Below, in pieces: positions 39,922 to 52,649 of a DNA stretch of 64,000 bases. A program made the position numbers and the translations under genes. Each line of letters starts with the position of its first letter. The first letter of the stretch is position 1. Source of the stretch: Owenia fusiformis (Eukaryota; Annelida; Polychaeta; Sabellida; Oweniidae); NCBI GenBank assembly GCA_903813345.2, contig CAIIXF020000003.1:30459248-30523247 (forward strand), written 5' to 3'. The notes under the pieces were generated by a model, which saw nothing but the letters and a program-made list of their open reading frames with translations, was not told the DNA's origin and ran no database searches.

Positions 39922-40340
39922 GAGATGCTTGATCCTCTCTTTCTATTTTTCTTCCTTCCCAAACTCAAAACCAAGCGTTGTGTTTTGTCCGCTTTGGATA
40001 TCTTTTCCGTCCGCTGTCGCTCGCACCAGAACGGAATAGAGTGAAAAGAATGTAGTCGAGGGGATGACTGTCAGTCATACTTAGAGCCTTACTTGATTAA
40101 CTTGATCCTTTATGTCAATTGTTCAGTTTTTAAGTTGTTATTTTATTTCCCATTAAGCCAATCGCACACACATGTTCTGGAGTGAATCTCTTCCAGGATG
40201 TGAAATTGATTTTTAACTTAGAAAGGCTGACGAAGATGTTCTAAAAATTGTCATTTGGGTCGGACATATCTAAACGACTGGGCTTTTACTCCGATTGAAC
40301 ACAATTACTTATTTTCGAATTTATACAAATGTAACACGTG

Positions 40341-40503
40341 TAACTATGTATGGAGTTACCCCTTTGTAGCAGAATGGTTCTCCTAGTTGAATTATCATAG
40401 CAGCAGTCAAGAGCTTCACGCTGTGTACTTGGGATATTTGGTAAAGTGTCAGGGCATTCAACTCTCAGTGTTGAATTAAAATCACATATGATTTTGCTTG
40501 GTC
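40341..40503 (-). pseudogene. Decayed trefoil exon upstream of the gene start
   Basis: This segment matches exon 6 (CDFNxTLRVECPDTLP, ALDCCYDNST) but has lost a conserved Cys (TQREALD in place of a Q-C-E-A-L-D run). It also carries a 2-nt deletion after the CCYDNST part that shifts the frame. The first part is shifted too relative to the acceptor-like AG. It lies about 420 bp upstream of the signal-peptide exon, outside the coding region. I read it as a dead duplicate of the trefoil exon. Confidence 0.75.
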
Positions 40504-40642
40504 TTGAAAACAAAACTAGATAATATAGTTCCAAACAGAATATATCAATATAACATCCGCAACCACGGACGTTGATAAGACGTTCTGTGTACAAAAAAAC
40601 AGACATAGAAAAACTACATTACTAATTTGATAAGAGAGAAAT

Positions 40643-43342
40643 TAGTATAGTAGGAACAAGGGGTTCCCATGCACCCATAAGGTGTGAATAAGTTATATAC
40701 ATTTTTGAAATCCCTAGGGTGTCTATTTAATGAATTCATTTGTTAACATTGCCAACTCCCATAGTACTTTTATGGCGGCATTCAGTTACCATGGTTACGC
40801 ATCTTTAGACATCTTACCTTGGTATCTTAAATCATTTGTAGCTCTGTCATTATTTGGTCTATAGAAATGATATTGGTACCAAATTAAACCTCGTTAAATT
40901 TCCAATAAATTTCTGATATTCAACTATGCAAATTATCTAATTTGCATAAATTATGACGTCATCAATCTATTTTTGGTTCAGAATTTCCAACTATAGCAAC
41001 GTATCTATTAGAACTGAGGCCGTATGGCAAAATTTCTGAAAGGTTTTGTCTTTTATTCTATTAGTAGAAGGTATAAGCAACATAAAAGTGAAAAGAGATT
41101 CAAAATTGAATCAGTATTACGAAAGTTATGTAACTTTCGAGGCAGCTATCGTGAATGTCATTATTTGACAATAATATACATACGTCTTATACGTCCCAAA
41201 AAGCTATACGGTGGCCCCCAGAAGCTATACGATGGCCCCCAGAAGCTATACAAGGGCTCCCAGAAGCTATACGATGGCCCCCAGAAGCTATGCAAGGGCC
41301 TGCAGAAACTGTACTGTAGCTCCCAGAAGCTATACAGGGGCCCCCAGAAGCTATACGATGGCCCCCAGAAGCTATGTAAGGGCCCGCAGAAACTATACGG
41401 TAGCCCCCATAAGCTATATGATGGCCTCCAGAAGCTATACAGTGTCCCCCAATGGGCCACCATATAGCTTTGGGGGGCACCGTATAGCTTCTAGGGGCTA
41501 CTGGGGACCCTGTTTAGCTTCTGGGAGCCATTGGAGGCCATCATATAGATTCTGGGGGCCATCGTGTAGCTTCTGGGGGCTGCTGTATAGCTTCTGGGGG
41601 CCATCGTATAGCTTCTTGGGGCCACTGGGGTCCCCTGTATAGCTTCTGGGTGCCACTGTATAGCTCCTGGGGGCCACTAATTAGCTTCTGGGGGCCATCA
41701 TATAGCTTCTGAGGGTCACTGGGGGTCACCATATAGCTTCCGGAGACAACAGTATAGTTTCTGTGGGCCCTTGTATAGCTTCTGGGGGCCATCGTATACC
41801 TTCTGGGGGCCACTTTGGGAACCTGTATAGATTCTTGGGGCCACTGGGGGCCATCATATAGCTTCTGGGGGCTTCTGGAACCTAATAATTAATGTATTTT
41901 GCTAGGTTTCACCAAAATCTTCAAATATGGGGGCTGTCAGGAGGGGGTTAAATTAAGTTATAATTTTTTTAAACAAATTCATGTGACTATTTATCTCTAA
42001 AGCAAAGGGAGAATAACTTTCTGTTTACTCATTAAGAACGTGAAATGTAAAAACCTAATTATCAAGTGATGTTACCATAGCATCTGAAATGTTAGAAATA
42101 TTACATAAACCATATGATGAATCATCTTCACTTCTAATCATGCTTTATACTTCAGATGCTTTAAGAATCAAGAATATGAAGAATATGATGAAAATCAGAC
42201 TATATGTATACTATTTATATGAATCATTGAAAGTGCATGGTAAATTATAAAATTGGATCTTTAATATACAGGGTCGAGATAACCGTTTTGACCCCTGTGA
42301 ATGATAGTCAAAATACATGTAACCTTTCAACATACTTATTAGTTCAGTTCAATACATGCACATTTTTACTCAATAAGATTGAAACAACTATGGCTGTTAC
42401 TTTTTTTTTTGTTAATTTAATATTCTTTTTATAATTGTCAAACAATGACGTTCACAGTAGCTGCCTCCAAAGCTGGATAATTTTGTTAATTCTGATCCAA
42501 TTTTGAAGATTTGTTGTCTCTTTAATGTTGCTTATATCTTCCACTCATCAAATAAGGGACAAAACTATGCACACATTCTGTCATACGGCCTCAGTTCTAA
42601 TAGATATGTTGCTATACTAGGATATTCTGAACCAAAAATGGATTGATGACGTCACAATTAATGCAAATTAGCTAATTTGCATAACTGAATATTGTAACCA
42701 TAAAGTAAATTTAATAAGGTTTAATTAGATACAAATATCACCTCTATAGACCAAATAATGGCGAAGCTACATTGATTCAAGACTCCAAGGTAAGACGTAT
42801 GTGTATTATTGTCAAATAATGACATTCACGATAGCTGCCTCGAAAGTTACATAACTTTCGTAATACTGATTCAATTTTGAATCTGTTTTCACTTTTATGT
42901 TGCTTATACCTTCTACTTATAGAATAAAGGACAAAACCTTTCAGAAATTTTGCCATACGGCCTCAGTTCTAATAGATACGTTGCTATAGTTGGAAATTCT
43001 GAACCAAAAATAGATTGATGACGTCATAATTTATGCAAATTAGATAATTTGCATAATTGAATATCATAAATTTATTGGAAATTTAACGAGGTTCAATTTG
43101 GTACCAATATCATTTCTATAGACCAAATAATGACAGAGCTACAAATGTTTTAAAATACCAAGGTAAGATGTCTAAAGATGCGTAACCATGGTAACTGAAT
43201 GCCGCCATAAAAGTACTATGGGACATTAGTTGGCAATGTTAACAAATTAATTCATTAAATAGACACCCTAGGGATTACAAAAATGTATGTAACTTATTCA
43301 CACCTTATGGGTGCATGGGAACCCCTTGTTCCTACTATACTA
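40643..43342. mobile_element. Foldback element, 2.7 kb, with inverted 21-bp minisatellite arms
   Basis: TAGTATAGTAGGAACAAGGG at 40643 is inverted at 43342. Arms of over 500 bp correspond (for example GTAAGATGTCTAAAGATGCG and its complement). Inside, a 21-bp unit (AGAAGCTATACGATGGCCCC) runs forward at about 41200-41450 and inverted at about 41460-41880. A third partial arm copy lies at about 42570-42800. AAT flanks both ends as a possible target duplication. Reading frames in the array are repeat artefacts. Confidence 0.85.
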
Positions 43343-44336
43343 AATGGGGTTGACAAAAAATTACCAATCATAAACATTTTGATCGTCATTATTTTCATTC
43401 TAGATGAGAAGTATATACTTGCGACTGCACATTAAAAGAATTTCGGTCGACCATGTTAAAAGTAAACATTAACATGCTTTGTGAAGAGATTTCATCCAAC
43501 ATCTCTCTACTTTGCTCCCATAACAAAGGGACGATGTTATTAAATGCATTCGTCTATTTACTTAAAGTGATATTTTAAGATGATTGACATTCTAATACAA
43601 AAACATTAAACTTATAATAAATATCGCGTGTATATCCAAAAGATAAAATAATGTTTTCATAGTCCAGATTGTCTGATCAAGTTTAAAGCTAATCTATTTT
43701 AAGTATTGCACACGTGCAAATTGACAAACGATGTCTGAGTCAAGGTAGTCTAGTATTAATGATTTTCATGATTTATATATATTCCCTGGCTGGCATCCTA
43801 ACAATGCTGTGAAAGAAATCTCATTTATTCAAATCGTGAACACCCCAGGTGAACACCTGTATACAAAATTAGATGACTATAAATACTAATGTGACGACAT
43901 TGTGCTACTTGTTTTTGATCAGTTGGCTCGAACTCCCATGCAAGGCCTTATTTACCCTTTGCATTCGTTTGACTTCACTTCTTAAAAGAGAGCTCTGTAG
44001 TTTAACTAGACTCTGCACGCAGGGTAGGCCTTATTTAATTCCCGGAGCTTAGTATGTGTACCAAACAAAACGACTCGACATCCGGGGCTTTGCATTGTCT
44101 TTATTACGAATAGGGGTTAACACTCTACCAGGGGGGGGGGAGATTTCCCAAAGAATTTACCTATCATATTGGCACGTTGAAAACAAATTTTATAACAGGC
44201 CTCAATTAGCCGTTGAAATGGATCTCCAAATGTTCACTGTAGTTTTATGAGTATTATCTACAAGTATGACTTTGTATTACCGTAGGTTTGAAATGATGAT
44301 GTTGAACTGATGTTAACGCCATTTCAAATTTAACTT

Positions 44337-44407
44337 TGCGCATGCGCAGCACTGAGAGAGCACGTGCTTATGATTGTTCACGTGATCACATCCTGTAATT
44401 TGATTGG
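44337..44407. promoter_or_regulatory. Promoter-like cluster: NRF-1-type site, two CACGTG, inverted CCAAT
   Basis: TGCGCATGCGCA (44337-44348), CACGTG at 44361-44366 and 44379-44384, and ATTGG (44403-44407) occur within about 70 bp of otherwise AT-rich sequence. The combination is common in animal promoters. No attached first exon could be demonstrated on either strand. It is 4.4 kb upstream of the signal-peptide exon of the minus-strand gene. Confidence 0.35.
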
Positions 44408-45224
44408 AGATGATGCGGGAGATAATGTAATGGGGAATCCCCGAATACGATAGAATATGAAAGAATTATGGGAGCTACTCACTTCTTCTGCACTCTACCA
44501 AGGAGGATTGGCTTCCAGATTGCAACATCGATATTCTGTCCCATAAATGGGCATGCCGTGTAGACTAGTGATACAAAATTTGAATTCAAACAGCCTCCTA
44601 TTTGTTCATTTTAACATTTGAATCGTGAATTTTGGTCTTATTTCCTACATTTGAAAAGATTTTCAACGAGTTTATCTATAGCTTGATTGAAACTCCAAGT
44701 ATGAGTTGTGAGAATGGTGGAATAGAATGTGTTTATGAGGAGAAAATATAAGTTCCAGACTGCACAATCACATTTGATGCAGTCCAGTTAAAGCCTCCAT
44801 TGCCAGGATGTGCCAAAGGGGCTCACTTTTTGGAAAATTCGAGGGGGGGGGCATCGTTTGATTCCCCACCGTGATATGTATAGCGGTTTAAATTTCGACT
44901 AAAAATATTGACTAACATAATTCAGTAGTTTCATAATAATTAATAATTACATTACTCTGTAATTTTATGTATCTTATATTTTAGAGCACATTATATATGT
45001 TTAACACAACAGTATACAATTATTATTGAGTATAAACAGTGTGTATAAAAATATAAGCTGAGCTACACGTGCACTGTTTCATAAATAATGACACTTAAAT
45101 GTATTAATATATCATACACTAACTCTGCAATGGAGGGCCATATGATGTGGACCTAACCTTTTCACCCACGATGCAGTTCCGTGTTATTATGCATGCAGGA
45201 CATAAAACCACTGTTGTACATTTG

Positions 45225-46825
45225 CTCTAAGGTAACCGTAAGTCGACCGTATTTACGTGAAATCGGTAAATTTCTACGGCAACCGTAGAAAATCCAGTGG
45301 AAAATCAGGCAGGTTGTACTCGCAGATACCCTATGGGTTTATGAGGTATATCCAGAACTTGGGCAATATCAAATCAATAAAAAAAAAGAATTCCATCAAG
45401 ATAATGAAACTGTCAAAATATCCCAAAAAGACCATGAATATGTGTGACGAAAAAAACAAAAAATCAAAAAATGAATTCCATAAACACAAAACTCGTGTGT
45501 CAAAAAATCAAAAAAATGAATTTAAGCCTAACCTTATAACGCTAACCCTTGGACTATGAACATGTGTATAAGAAAAATCAAAAGGTATGTCAAAAAAAGA
45601 ATTTACCCCTAACCTTAACCCTAACCAACTATAACCGTAACCCGTGTGGAAGAAATTGTGGTACCCCAGGGATTATGGTTTCCCTTTTAAAGGCCCTTAC
45701 CGGCCCTGATTGTTTATAAGATGATAAGGGAAAGAGCACAAAGAGGTTACCATATAAATCAATGGAGAGTAGGACCATAAATTAATAGGACCTCCTATAC
45801 TCTTTTACATCGGGCCCTAACCCTATTAAACCAGATTGAGTTTTAAATGATTACCTATAACCCTGACCTACCCGCTGAGGACAAAGGACACGTAGCAGAC
45901 CCTAAGGATACAGGATCCACTTGGCAGGAGCGGCGTTCGCGTACCAGACCTTAATGATACAAGGTACACTTGGCAGGAGCGGCGATCGCGTACGAGACCC
46001 TAATGATACAGGATCCACTTGGCAGGAGCGGCGTTCGCATACCATACCCTAATGATACAGGATCCACTTGGCAGGAGCTTCATTTTTTGATTTTTTTTGA
46101 ATTTTTTGACACACAAGTTTATTGTTTTTATGATATTCGTTTTTTGTTGTTTTTTTACATACAAGAATTGTTTTGTCATGGCCGTCTGTTTCGTCTGGAA
46201 ATAAGGTCATGACACGCCTAATTTCCACCGCGGTGGAAATTAATTTTCACCTCGGTGGAAGACAAAACAATGTCTGAACACCGAGAAAATATAAGAACAC
46301 CTTAAAATAGGACAACACGAATTTGTCTCGGTGTTCAGACATTCTTTTGTCAAGGCAGTCTGTTTCGTCTGGAAATTAGGTCATAACACGCCTAATTTCG
46401 ACCGCGGTGGAAATTAATTTCCACCGAGGTGAAAATAGAATAAAAAATCTAATTCAAAAATCAAAAAAATTAATTTAAAAAAACGAATACTCTTAATTCT
46501 GAAAAAATATTCATGTCCCTTATAAAGCTTCGTACCTTTGTGAACCGCAATTACACTTGAAGTGACCGTATGATCGCCGTAGGAGCCCTTTTGCGGGCGC
46601 CTTGCATCTGCCTTAGTATTTGTCAAACAAGCTACGCCGGCCCGTCGCTAGGACACCCTACGATGACCGTGTGTCATTTAAAACGCCTTACAGCTACCGT
46701 AGCAAATGCGACTGTTGAAGTATCTATTATAGAATTTTAACTGCAGCCGTAGAATTGCTATTGGCCGTTAACATAATAGACCGTACGATTGCCGTAGCAA
46801 AATTTACTGAGCTTTACCTCCGTCG
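45225..46825. mobile_element. Inverted-repeat element with internal 49-bp tandem repeats
   Basis: The left side GGTAAATTTCTACGGCAACC (about 45270) is inverted near 46785-46805 (GATTGCCGTAGCAAAATTTAC). CCGTA motifs recur near both ends. Inside are four units with a 49-bp spacing marked by CACTTGGCAGGAGCGGCG (from 45919), and a repeated block with a CCACCGCGGTGG palindrome (46225-46236) about 164 bp from its second, mutated copy. No transposase was seen. Confidence 0.6.
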
Positions 46826-48274
46826 CATGAGTCAATTAGATTGCCAGAAAGTTTATTGTCTTAAAATATAAATAGAAATATTTCACAATACAAGTGTAAC
46901 ACCAAATATGCAATGGTTTATTGTTGAAAGAAAATTGAAATCCTATAAAGAGTCCATTGAATAAAGCATTGGATTTCATCTCATACAACCAAGTATATTT
47001 ATAATTGTAAGAGGCACTAGCTACTTACTGGCCATTTGTATTTTATGAAAATGTACAATGGCAACATAAAAACACCAAAAACAAGATTTATTTAAACCTG
47101 TGACATATAAAAATACTGTATATACGATCAACTTCAATGGCTGACTGTAATCCTAGTAAAAATATGCATTTTTGTGATTTCGACTAATTTCGAGAAAAAA
47201 TCACTTGCAAAATTTTCTAGGTTTACAGCGCTACAAAAAGCCAAACTACATTGTATATGAGAAAATGAAAAGTTCACAAACGTACATTTCATGCAAAGGC
47301 TGTTATTAAATTGTCTACACAGTACACTGTTTATATGTGTATATAGACCTTCTGGTGTCTCTTAAACTTGCATAATTTAGCGTACCACCACAACTGGTTC
47401 TTTTTATAAATTACATTTAAATGGATGTTATCATGAAATATCACGTGTATGATATGAATAGACCCAAACTTTGAACGTACGGAGCAGCCAACGTACATCT
47501 TATACAATGATTCGTAATATACAGTCCATTACATTTTATTTAATAGGTTTTCAAGTCGCATTGGGTAAATGAAAAAAGACATGTGGTGCCTAATATGTCC
47601 CATAGATGAAGTATGTTTGCATCTATCAAAGCATACCATTGATCGTGTCGGGCAAATCAGGTATTTTTCCCATTTAATGATGTAAAGTACATATTTAATA
47701 GCATATGTACCCTAATAAAAAAATAAAGAAGATTAGAAATGTGTCTACGGGTCTATCGGGAAGTTATTGAATAACGCCATCTTTACATCATTTACGTATT
47801 TTTGTGACATATCGTCCATACATTTCTTCTCTAAAACGATAACAGAGATGATTTTCTTATTCGCTGATTTGCTTGATTTGATTACACCTATAGTACAGAG
47901 CCGTCACGTACGCGTAACTTTAAAATCGTGGAAAGGGCACCAATGTTTATTGCACTTGAATATCATTCACTTTACTAATTAATTCCATCCAAAGTGTGTG
48001 AGAATGATCAGCAAACGGCAACAAACGTTTTGAGATCAATTTAAATGGCAAAGTATTCGAGTTCAACAGGTTGCATGGTCGTGAAAGCTGACAGTCTGCC
48101 AACGAGAAATCGCTTTAATGATAATCCATTATTGATAATTAAGCGTCGCCCCGGGGTATCACTTTAGTATACTTAGAGAACCTAGCTAAAACGGGCATGT
48201 ATTCAATAATTTATCATTTTCCTGTCATTGTCGCATAATGTTAGCACGCAATTTTCCTCACTCCATGTGTATTA
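46826..48274. other. Region 3' of the 402-residue gene; no gene seen
   Basis: AT-rich sequence without convincing exons. On the minus strand it would hold the 3' UTR of the 48275-49483 gene; AATAAA hexamers occur at about 47946-47951 and near 47536. Confidence 0.5.
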
Positions 48275-49483
48275 TCATCGCCTATTAGCCTTTTTATAAG
48301 ATTCTCCACCGTATTCGGCATTTGGCCGTTCTCCAAAAGTACCGCCAAAATCATTGAAGTAATAATCTCGATCGTATCGACATAGTTCTTTATGGGGCTT
48401 GCCCACTTTGTCTCGAACCTTGCCCGTCTTACAGCCAACAGCGGCACCAGCTGCTAATAATCCTGTGGACGTTTTTCCAAGTGTCGGTCCATATTTTTGC
48501 CAATGCTCCGACTGTGCAGTTGCTATTGGCGAAGAATCGCCCGGCTTATCATGTACATCCAATGATACGTCCCACCACGGTAATACACCTTTACCACCCT
48601 TGCCTATACTCAACTGTTTTTGTAATGGAGGACGATTTCTCTTTGCTCGATTTTCGTTTAGTTCATTTTGGGCTACTTTGGAGTCTGGTGGCTTGTCACC
48701 AGACTCTGAAGGATTTTTGTTTGTCAAATTATCAATTTCTAAATCCTTTGTCTCCGAGGATTCCATGGAGTTATTTTCCGGCTTTGAAATGGCACTTCCC
48801 AGTGGTATTTCTGTCTCAACTTTTATTTCATCGTTAAGATCGTTTGATACTTGGTCATTTACATTATGGCCATTAGCAATGGAATGTGCAACGTCATTTA
48901 TATTTGGTATAGTCCCCTGAACTCCGGCTTTGGGGTTTCCATTAGTCAATACCTGGTTTTTAACTTTTGATTTTTTCTTTTCTTTCGATTTACTTTTCCG
49001 GGATTTCCATTTGAAAAGGTTCATACATGAAACATCCGGACTTGGATCACGTGATTCCGCCTTAATCTGAAGCTGCTCCTCCGTGACTAAACTCATGATG
49101 ACGTCATTGCATTCTACTTTCGGGTCACCTCGCTCTATATCCGGAGGGGCGGTGGGAGTTAATGCGTCACCCTCGGATCTGGACTTTCGCTTTGAAGTTG
49201 TTTCGTTTTCAGCGTCATCCTCGGTGTCGGATTCCCACCATTTAAATTCGCGTTTTCCTCCAAAGGCGATTGAGTCCCATTGTTTATGCTGAGGGTCCGT
49301 CTCCCACCAGACGAACTCCTTAGTGCCACCCGAGGCAATTGTTCTCGTTTGTCGACGCAACAAAGGAGACGCGCTTAACCAGTCTGGATCTGTTTTAACT
49401 TTTAATAATTTCGCCCTTTTTTGTTTCGGTTTATGTTGCATATTAGCATTGTTATCTTCGCGCTGAGAGGTAACGTTTACCAT
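48275..49483 (-). CDS. Unrecognised 402-residue basic protein with repeated WWE motif
   Basis: A single open frame of 402 codons, by far the longest in the window. I do not recognise a family. A motif is repeated near the N-terminus: ASGGTKEFVWWETD (about residues 50-63) and AFGGKREFKWWESD (73-86). A third WWD occurs at about 303-305. A Lys/Arg/Ser-rich stretch (about 158-175) looks like a nuclear localisation signal or nucleic-acid contact. Two psi-K-x-E sites (IKAE, IKVE) are candidate SUMO sites. The last 70 residues (EHWQKYGPTLGKT, ELCRYDRDYYFNDFGG) look ordered; the middle is acidic and probably disordered. No signal peptide or membrane segment. A stop lies directly 5' of the ATG in frame, and TAG|ATG could also be a splice acceptor. 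A minus-strand AATAAA sits at 47946-47951. Function unknown; nuclear or cytosolic location inferred. Confidence 0.72.
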   Translation of the reverse strand: MVNVTSQREDNNANMQHKPKQKRAKLLKVKTDPDWLSASPLLRRQTRTIASGGTKEFVWWETDPQHKQWDSIAFGGKREFKWWESDTEDDAENETTSKRKSRSEGDALTPTAPPDIERGDPKVECNDVIMSLVTEEQLQIKAESRDPSPDVSCMNLFKWKSRKSKSKEKKKSKVKNQVLTNGNPKAGVQGTIPNINDVAHSIANGHNVNDQVSNDLNDEIKVETEIPLGSAISKPENNSMESSETKDLEIDNLTNKNPSESGDKPPDSKVAQNELNENRAKRNRPPLQKQLSIGKGGKGVLPWWDVSLDVHDKPGDSSPIATAQSEHWQKYGPTLGKTSTGLLAAGAAVGCKTGKVRDKVGKPHKELCRYDRDYYFNDFGGTFGERPNAEYGGESYKKANRR

Positions 49484-49499
49484 CTAGAAATCTCCCAGT

Positions 49500-51980
49500 G
49501 TAACCGTATATCTCTTCACCAATTCTCAATGAGACTGTTTGAACCAAAACTCGCTTCTTAATCACCAGATGATTTATTTTCTAAAAAGACTTAGACTAGG
49601 GAATACTGTAAATGTTGATAATATTGGCAATACATCAGTTTGCCTACCTCCCCACGGCCGCTTGGTCCCAGTGTGGGGAATAAGGAAGCCGAATTGTGTA
49701 AGATGGTGAGATAATTCTATAATATACTTCTCTAATCCAATTATATTGTCCACTTGTGATTTAGATTAAATGCATCGACAAGGAAGTAGCAGTTGTTTTT
49801 CCAATTGCGGAATATTTGTTTCGTTTTTTGGGTGAAGCAAGAAAATCCCATACTCCGTTGTATCGTCTCTTTTATATTCGTGCGTACAGTTCATGTGCTG
49901 CGTTAAAATATTTTTGTATTTCCTTGTCATATCACTAACAAACTGTACAAAGAGCCAATGGATATAGACTCATTGTAATCCAATGGTTATGAGCCTACAT
50001 TCCGGTCTTTTTTCCTCGGCTCTATATCGTTATTAATAACTTGGTTAATTCCTTTAAATTGCTTTGTTTCATTCAAGGAGAAATCAATCTAATTATTAGA
50101 GATTCTTAGAATATTCGCTCTGGTCGAATATTGATTGTACTTCCATTACACGATGCGCTGTATTTACACAGACCTTCCACTACAGTATATTAAATAACGT
50201 GTTTTGTGACAATATTCGAGTTGGCAGTTTATTTGATAATCGATTCTCGGATGCAGAATCCCATGTGTCTTTGGTCCATGCTGTACCCTGTTGCTATAGC
50301 AACCGATACTAAAATTGATATAAAACACACCACGTGAGTGCAATACAGTTTTTACAGATTCATGACATCTGTTTGTTAATTTCATTCAATCTTTTTTTGA
50401 AGTGTGTCTCTCGGCCCCAACAGATGTCACATAAAAGCATAGTATGTCTTCAATATACGCTCTTTCCCTTGTATACAACGTTGTTGATTTATATGACATC
50501 TGAATGCATTTGCTTGTTATTTGTCTCTTTGTTTGTTTGTTCCTTTGTTTGTTTGTCTGTTGTTTTGTTTTGCTGTTGTCAATGTCTTGCTAATGCATTA
50601 ACTACGCCGAAACTGTCATTGAGAAACAGAAACTAAAATTCCACTTGATCCATTACTCATTTTTAAATAAAAATAGACCTTGATGGTGATCGCCTGTTTT
50701 TCTCTTTTTGTAGATTATTAATGTATTTATGTTATAGGCCTACGGTGCTGGTATACTTTATATCATGCTCATTTGGCATTTGTCCCGCTTCTACATTGCA
50801 TATTGCTCTCGGCCTAAATTACTAACCAATCCACCTCAATTGACATTAAATATCCCTCAGTTGCTGGTTTCCATGTGAACTGGCTAAAAAGGAATCTTTA
50901 ATCATTTTATTTTAGCAAGGTTTTACAAATATGAATATGTTATTTATACGCTTATTGTTCTTCATCAAAGCGTGGATTCGTCAATGAATTTTAACAACGA
51001 TACAACAAAGGGGTTCGTTCGTTACATTTCACTTTATGAAAACATTCAATTAATGTTGTTTTTATATCATGAATATCAGAATTCGTTTATGATTAGATTC
51101 ATATCAGCTCCATCCTGTCTGTGTACATATATTACATATAATATATGTAGATAGATGCGAAATAGCATAATATTGTTAAGGCTATTCCAATGCATTGTAT
51201 CATATCCGTCATATATACAAATATTTCAGTGTTAATTATCCTAAATATTCAGCTCAATAAATAATTTATATTTTGACACATTGGAATGAAATGTACTTAG
51301 TAGCAGTTGCTAGCGTTTATGTACTTCGTCGTTTCTTATGTCTTGGTATGCTCAACTATATCATGGAAAAGTGGGCCTAATACATAACCAGATGGCATAC
51401 CCTTCAAAACCTATGATCTGATTATGAATGTCTTCTATTTGTTGTTCACAACGTCATGTTGCGCTTTCCGTGTCTGCTTTGTCTTCTATTGAAATGTCTG
51501 TGCATCGGTCTGTTCTCTTGGATCACGTTCTACACCCTCTGATACATCTATCAAATATATCTGATAACGTAATATTATCTAGGTGATGTCCCAGCATAAT
51601 AAACCATTTTTTCCCAGATGAAATCTTTCTAGTGAAACATTTGAGCCAACTTTGGACATTCAGGCCATTTTCAAAAATTGTGGACAATTCGAACAATTCC
51701 ACTTAAAAATACATTGAAGCGAATAATTTTTTCAACAGTTCATCTTATCAAATATTGCTATTTAAAACGAAAGTTGTTCTGGGACCTCCCATGTAAGGGT
51801 TACATGTTACATGCAGTTTTTACCCATTTTTGCACGTGAACCGATTCTTTCATATGAAATACTTGTAAATTACTATTCAATAGTGAAATAAGGGCTTAAA
51901 GGTAAAATAAACAATTGATGCACATAAAAACGAGGATTTAAAAAGATGATCTACTTATTAATCATACTGTGTGGAGGGGG
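49500..51980. other. Intergenic; no gene seen
   Basis: No frame with coding character on either strand. A GTTTGTTTGT-rich stretch lies near 50520-50560. The 5' side of the minus-strand 402-residue gene and its promoter should lie at the left edge. Confidence 0.55.
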
Positions 51981-51991
51981 TGATTACTCAT

Positions 51992-52624
51992 ACCTGCCAA
52001 CCCACTGAACGTAAAGATGAGAGATAAAAAAAAGAATTTTTAAATTGGGAAATTTTCCTTTAAAAATCAGTGAATTGATCTGAATTTCCTTTTAATACAA
52101 ATTCTAGATTGGACTTTTCAAAGTTATATTATATTTAGAATATTTCTTTATATTTCTAACTTTAGAGTAAACATTTAAAAGGATTTTCTTCACTAAAGAT
52201 GCATTGTTTCCTAGGTTTATTCAGCTCAACGTCATAAATATGTCAATGTCGAATTCCTCTGGTGTTTGCTAGGACTATATTTCCCAAATATCGATAAAAT
52301 TGACTAAATCGGCAACTGATTGAACAAAATTAATACAATTTTTTGTGGAAAACAACTGATTTTTGACCTAAAAAGATGCTCTCTTTGACAATTTTTCCAT
52401 GTTTTCCTCTCACTTTGAACAATTTCCATGCATGGTTGATGCCCAAAGCCAAAATTGACCATTCTGCACATATCTACCCAAAATAATTTGAGTGAACCCC
52501 CTGGGACCAGGAAAGGGCGTAAAATACTAAATATGGGGTCTGAGAATGTAAGTCTAAGTTTGTTTAAATCTCCATGGAGTTTGTTAGTGTTTTGGCAGTT
52601 TTTCGAAAAGTTGGCAGGTATGCA
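51992..52624. mobile_element. Nonautonomous element with ATACCTGCCAAC ends, about 0.63 kb
   Basis: ATACCTGCCAAC at 51992 is inverted as GTTGGCAGGTAT at the right, close to 52612-52623. Such ends are seen on nonautonomous DNA elements in many invertebrates. The open frame inside (52304-52660, minus) shows no recognisable domain. Confidence 0.55.
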
Positions 52625-52649
52625 TAATTTAGTTACAGTATCAAGCAAT

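Noticed and set aside
41024-41813. Several overlapping frames with repetitive KLYDGPQ or SYTMAPR patterns
   Set aside because: All are translations of the 21-bp minisatellite in the foldback element, open in several frames on both strands.
44450-44580. Possible minus-strand exon near 44.5 kb with a GTGAGT donor
   Set aside because: Short, no acceptor or start could be fixed, and no domain motif appears in any frame.
46826-48274. Possible tRNA or other RNA genes
   Set aside because: No cloverleaf with A/B box spacing was seen here or elsewhere in the window.
48399-49292. Plus-strand frames opposite the 402-residue gene
   Set aside because: Shorter, antisense, with no motif; shadows of the minus-strand coding frame.
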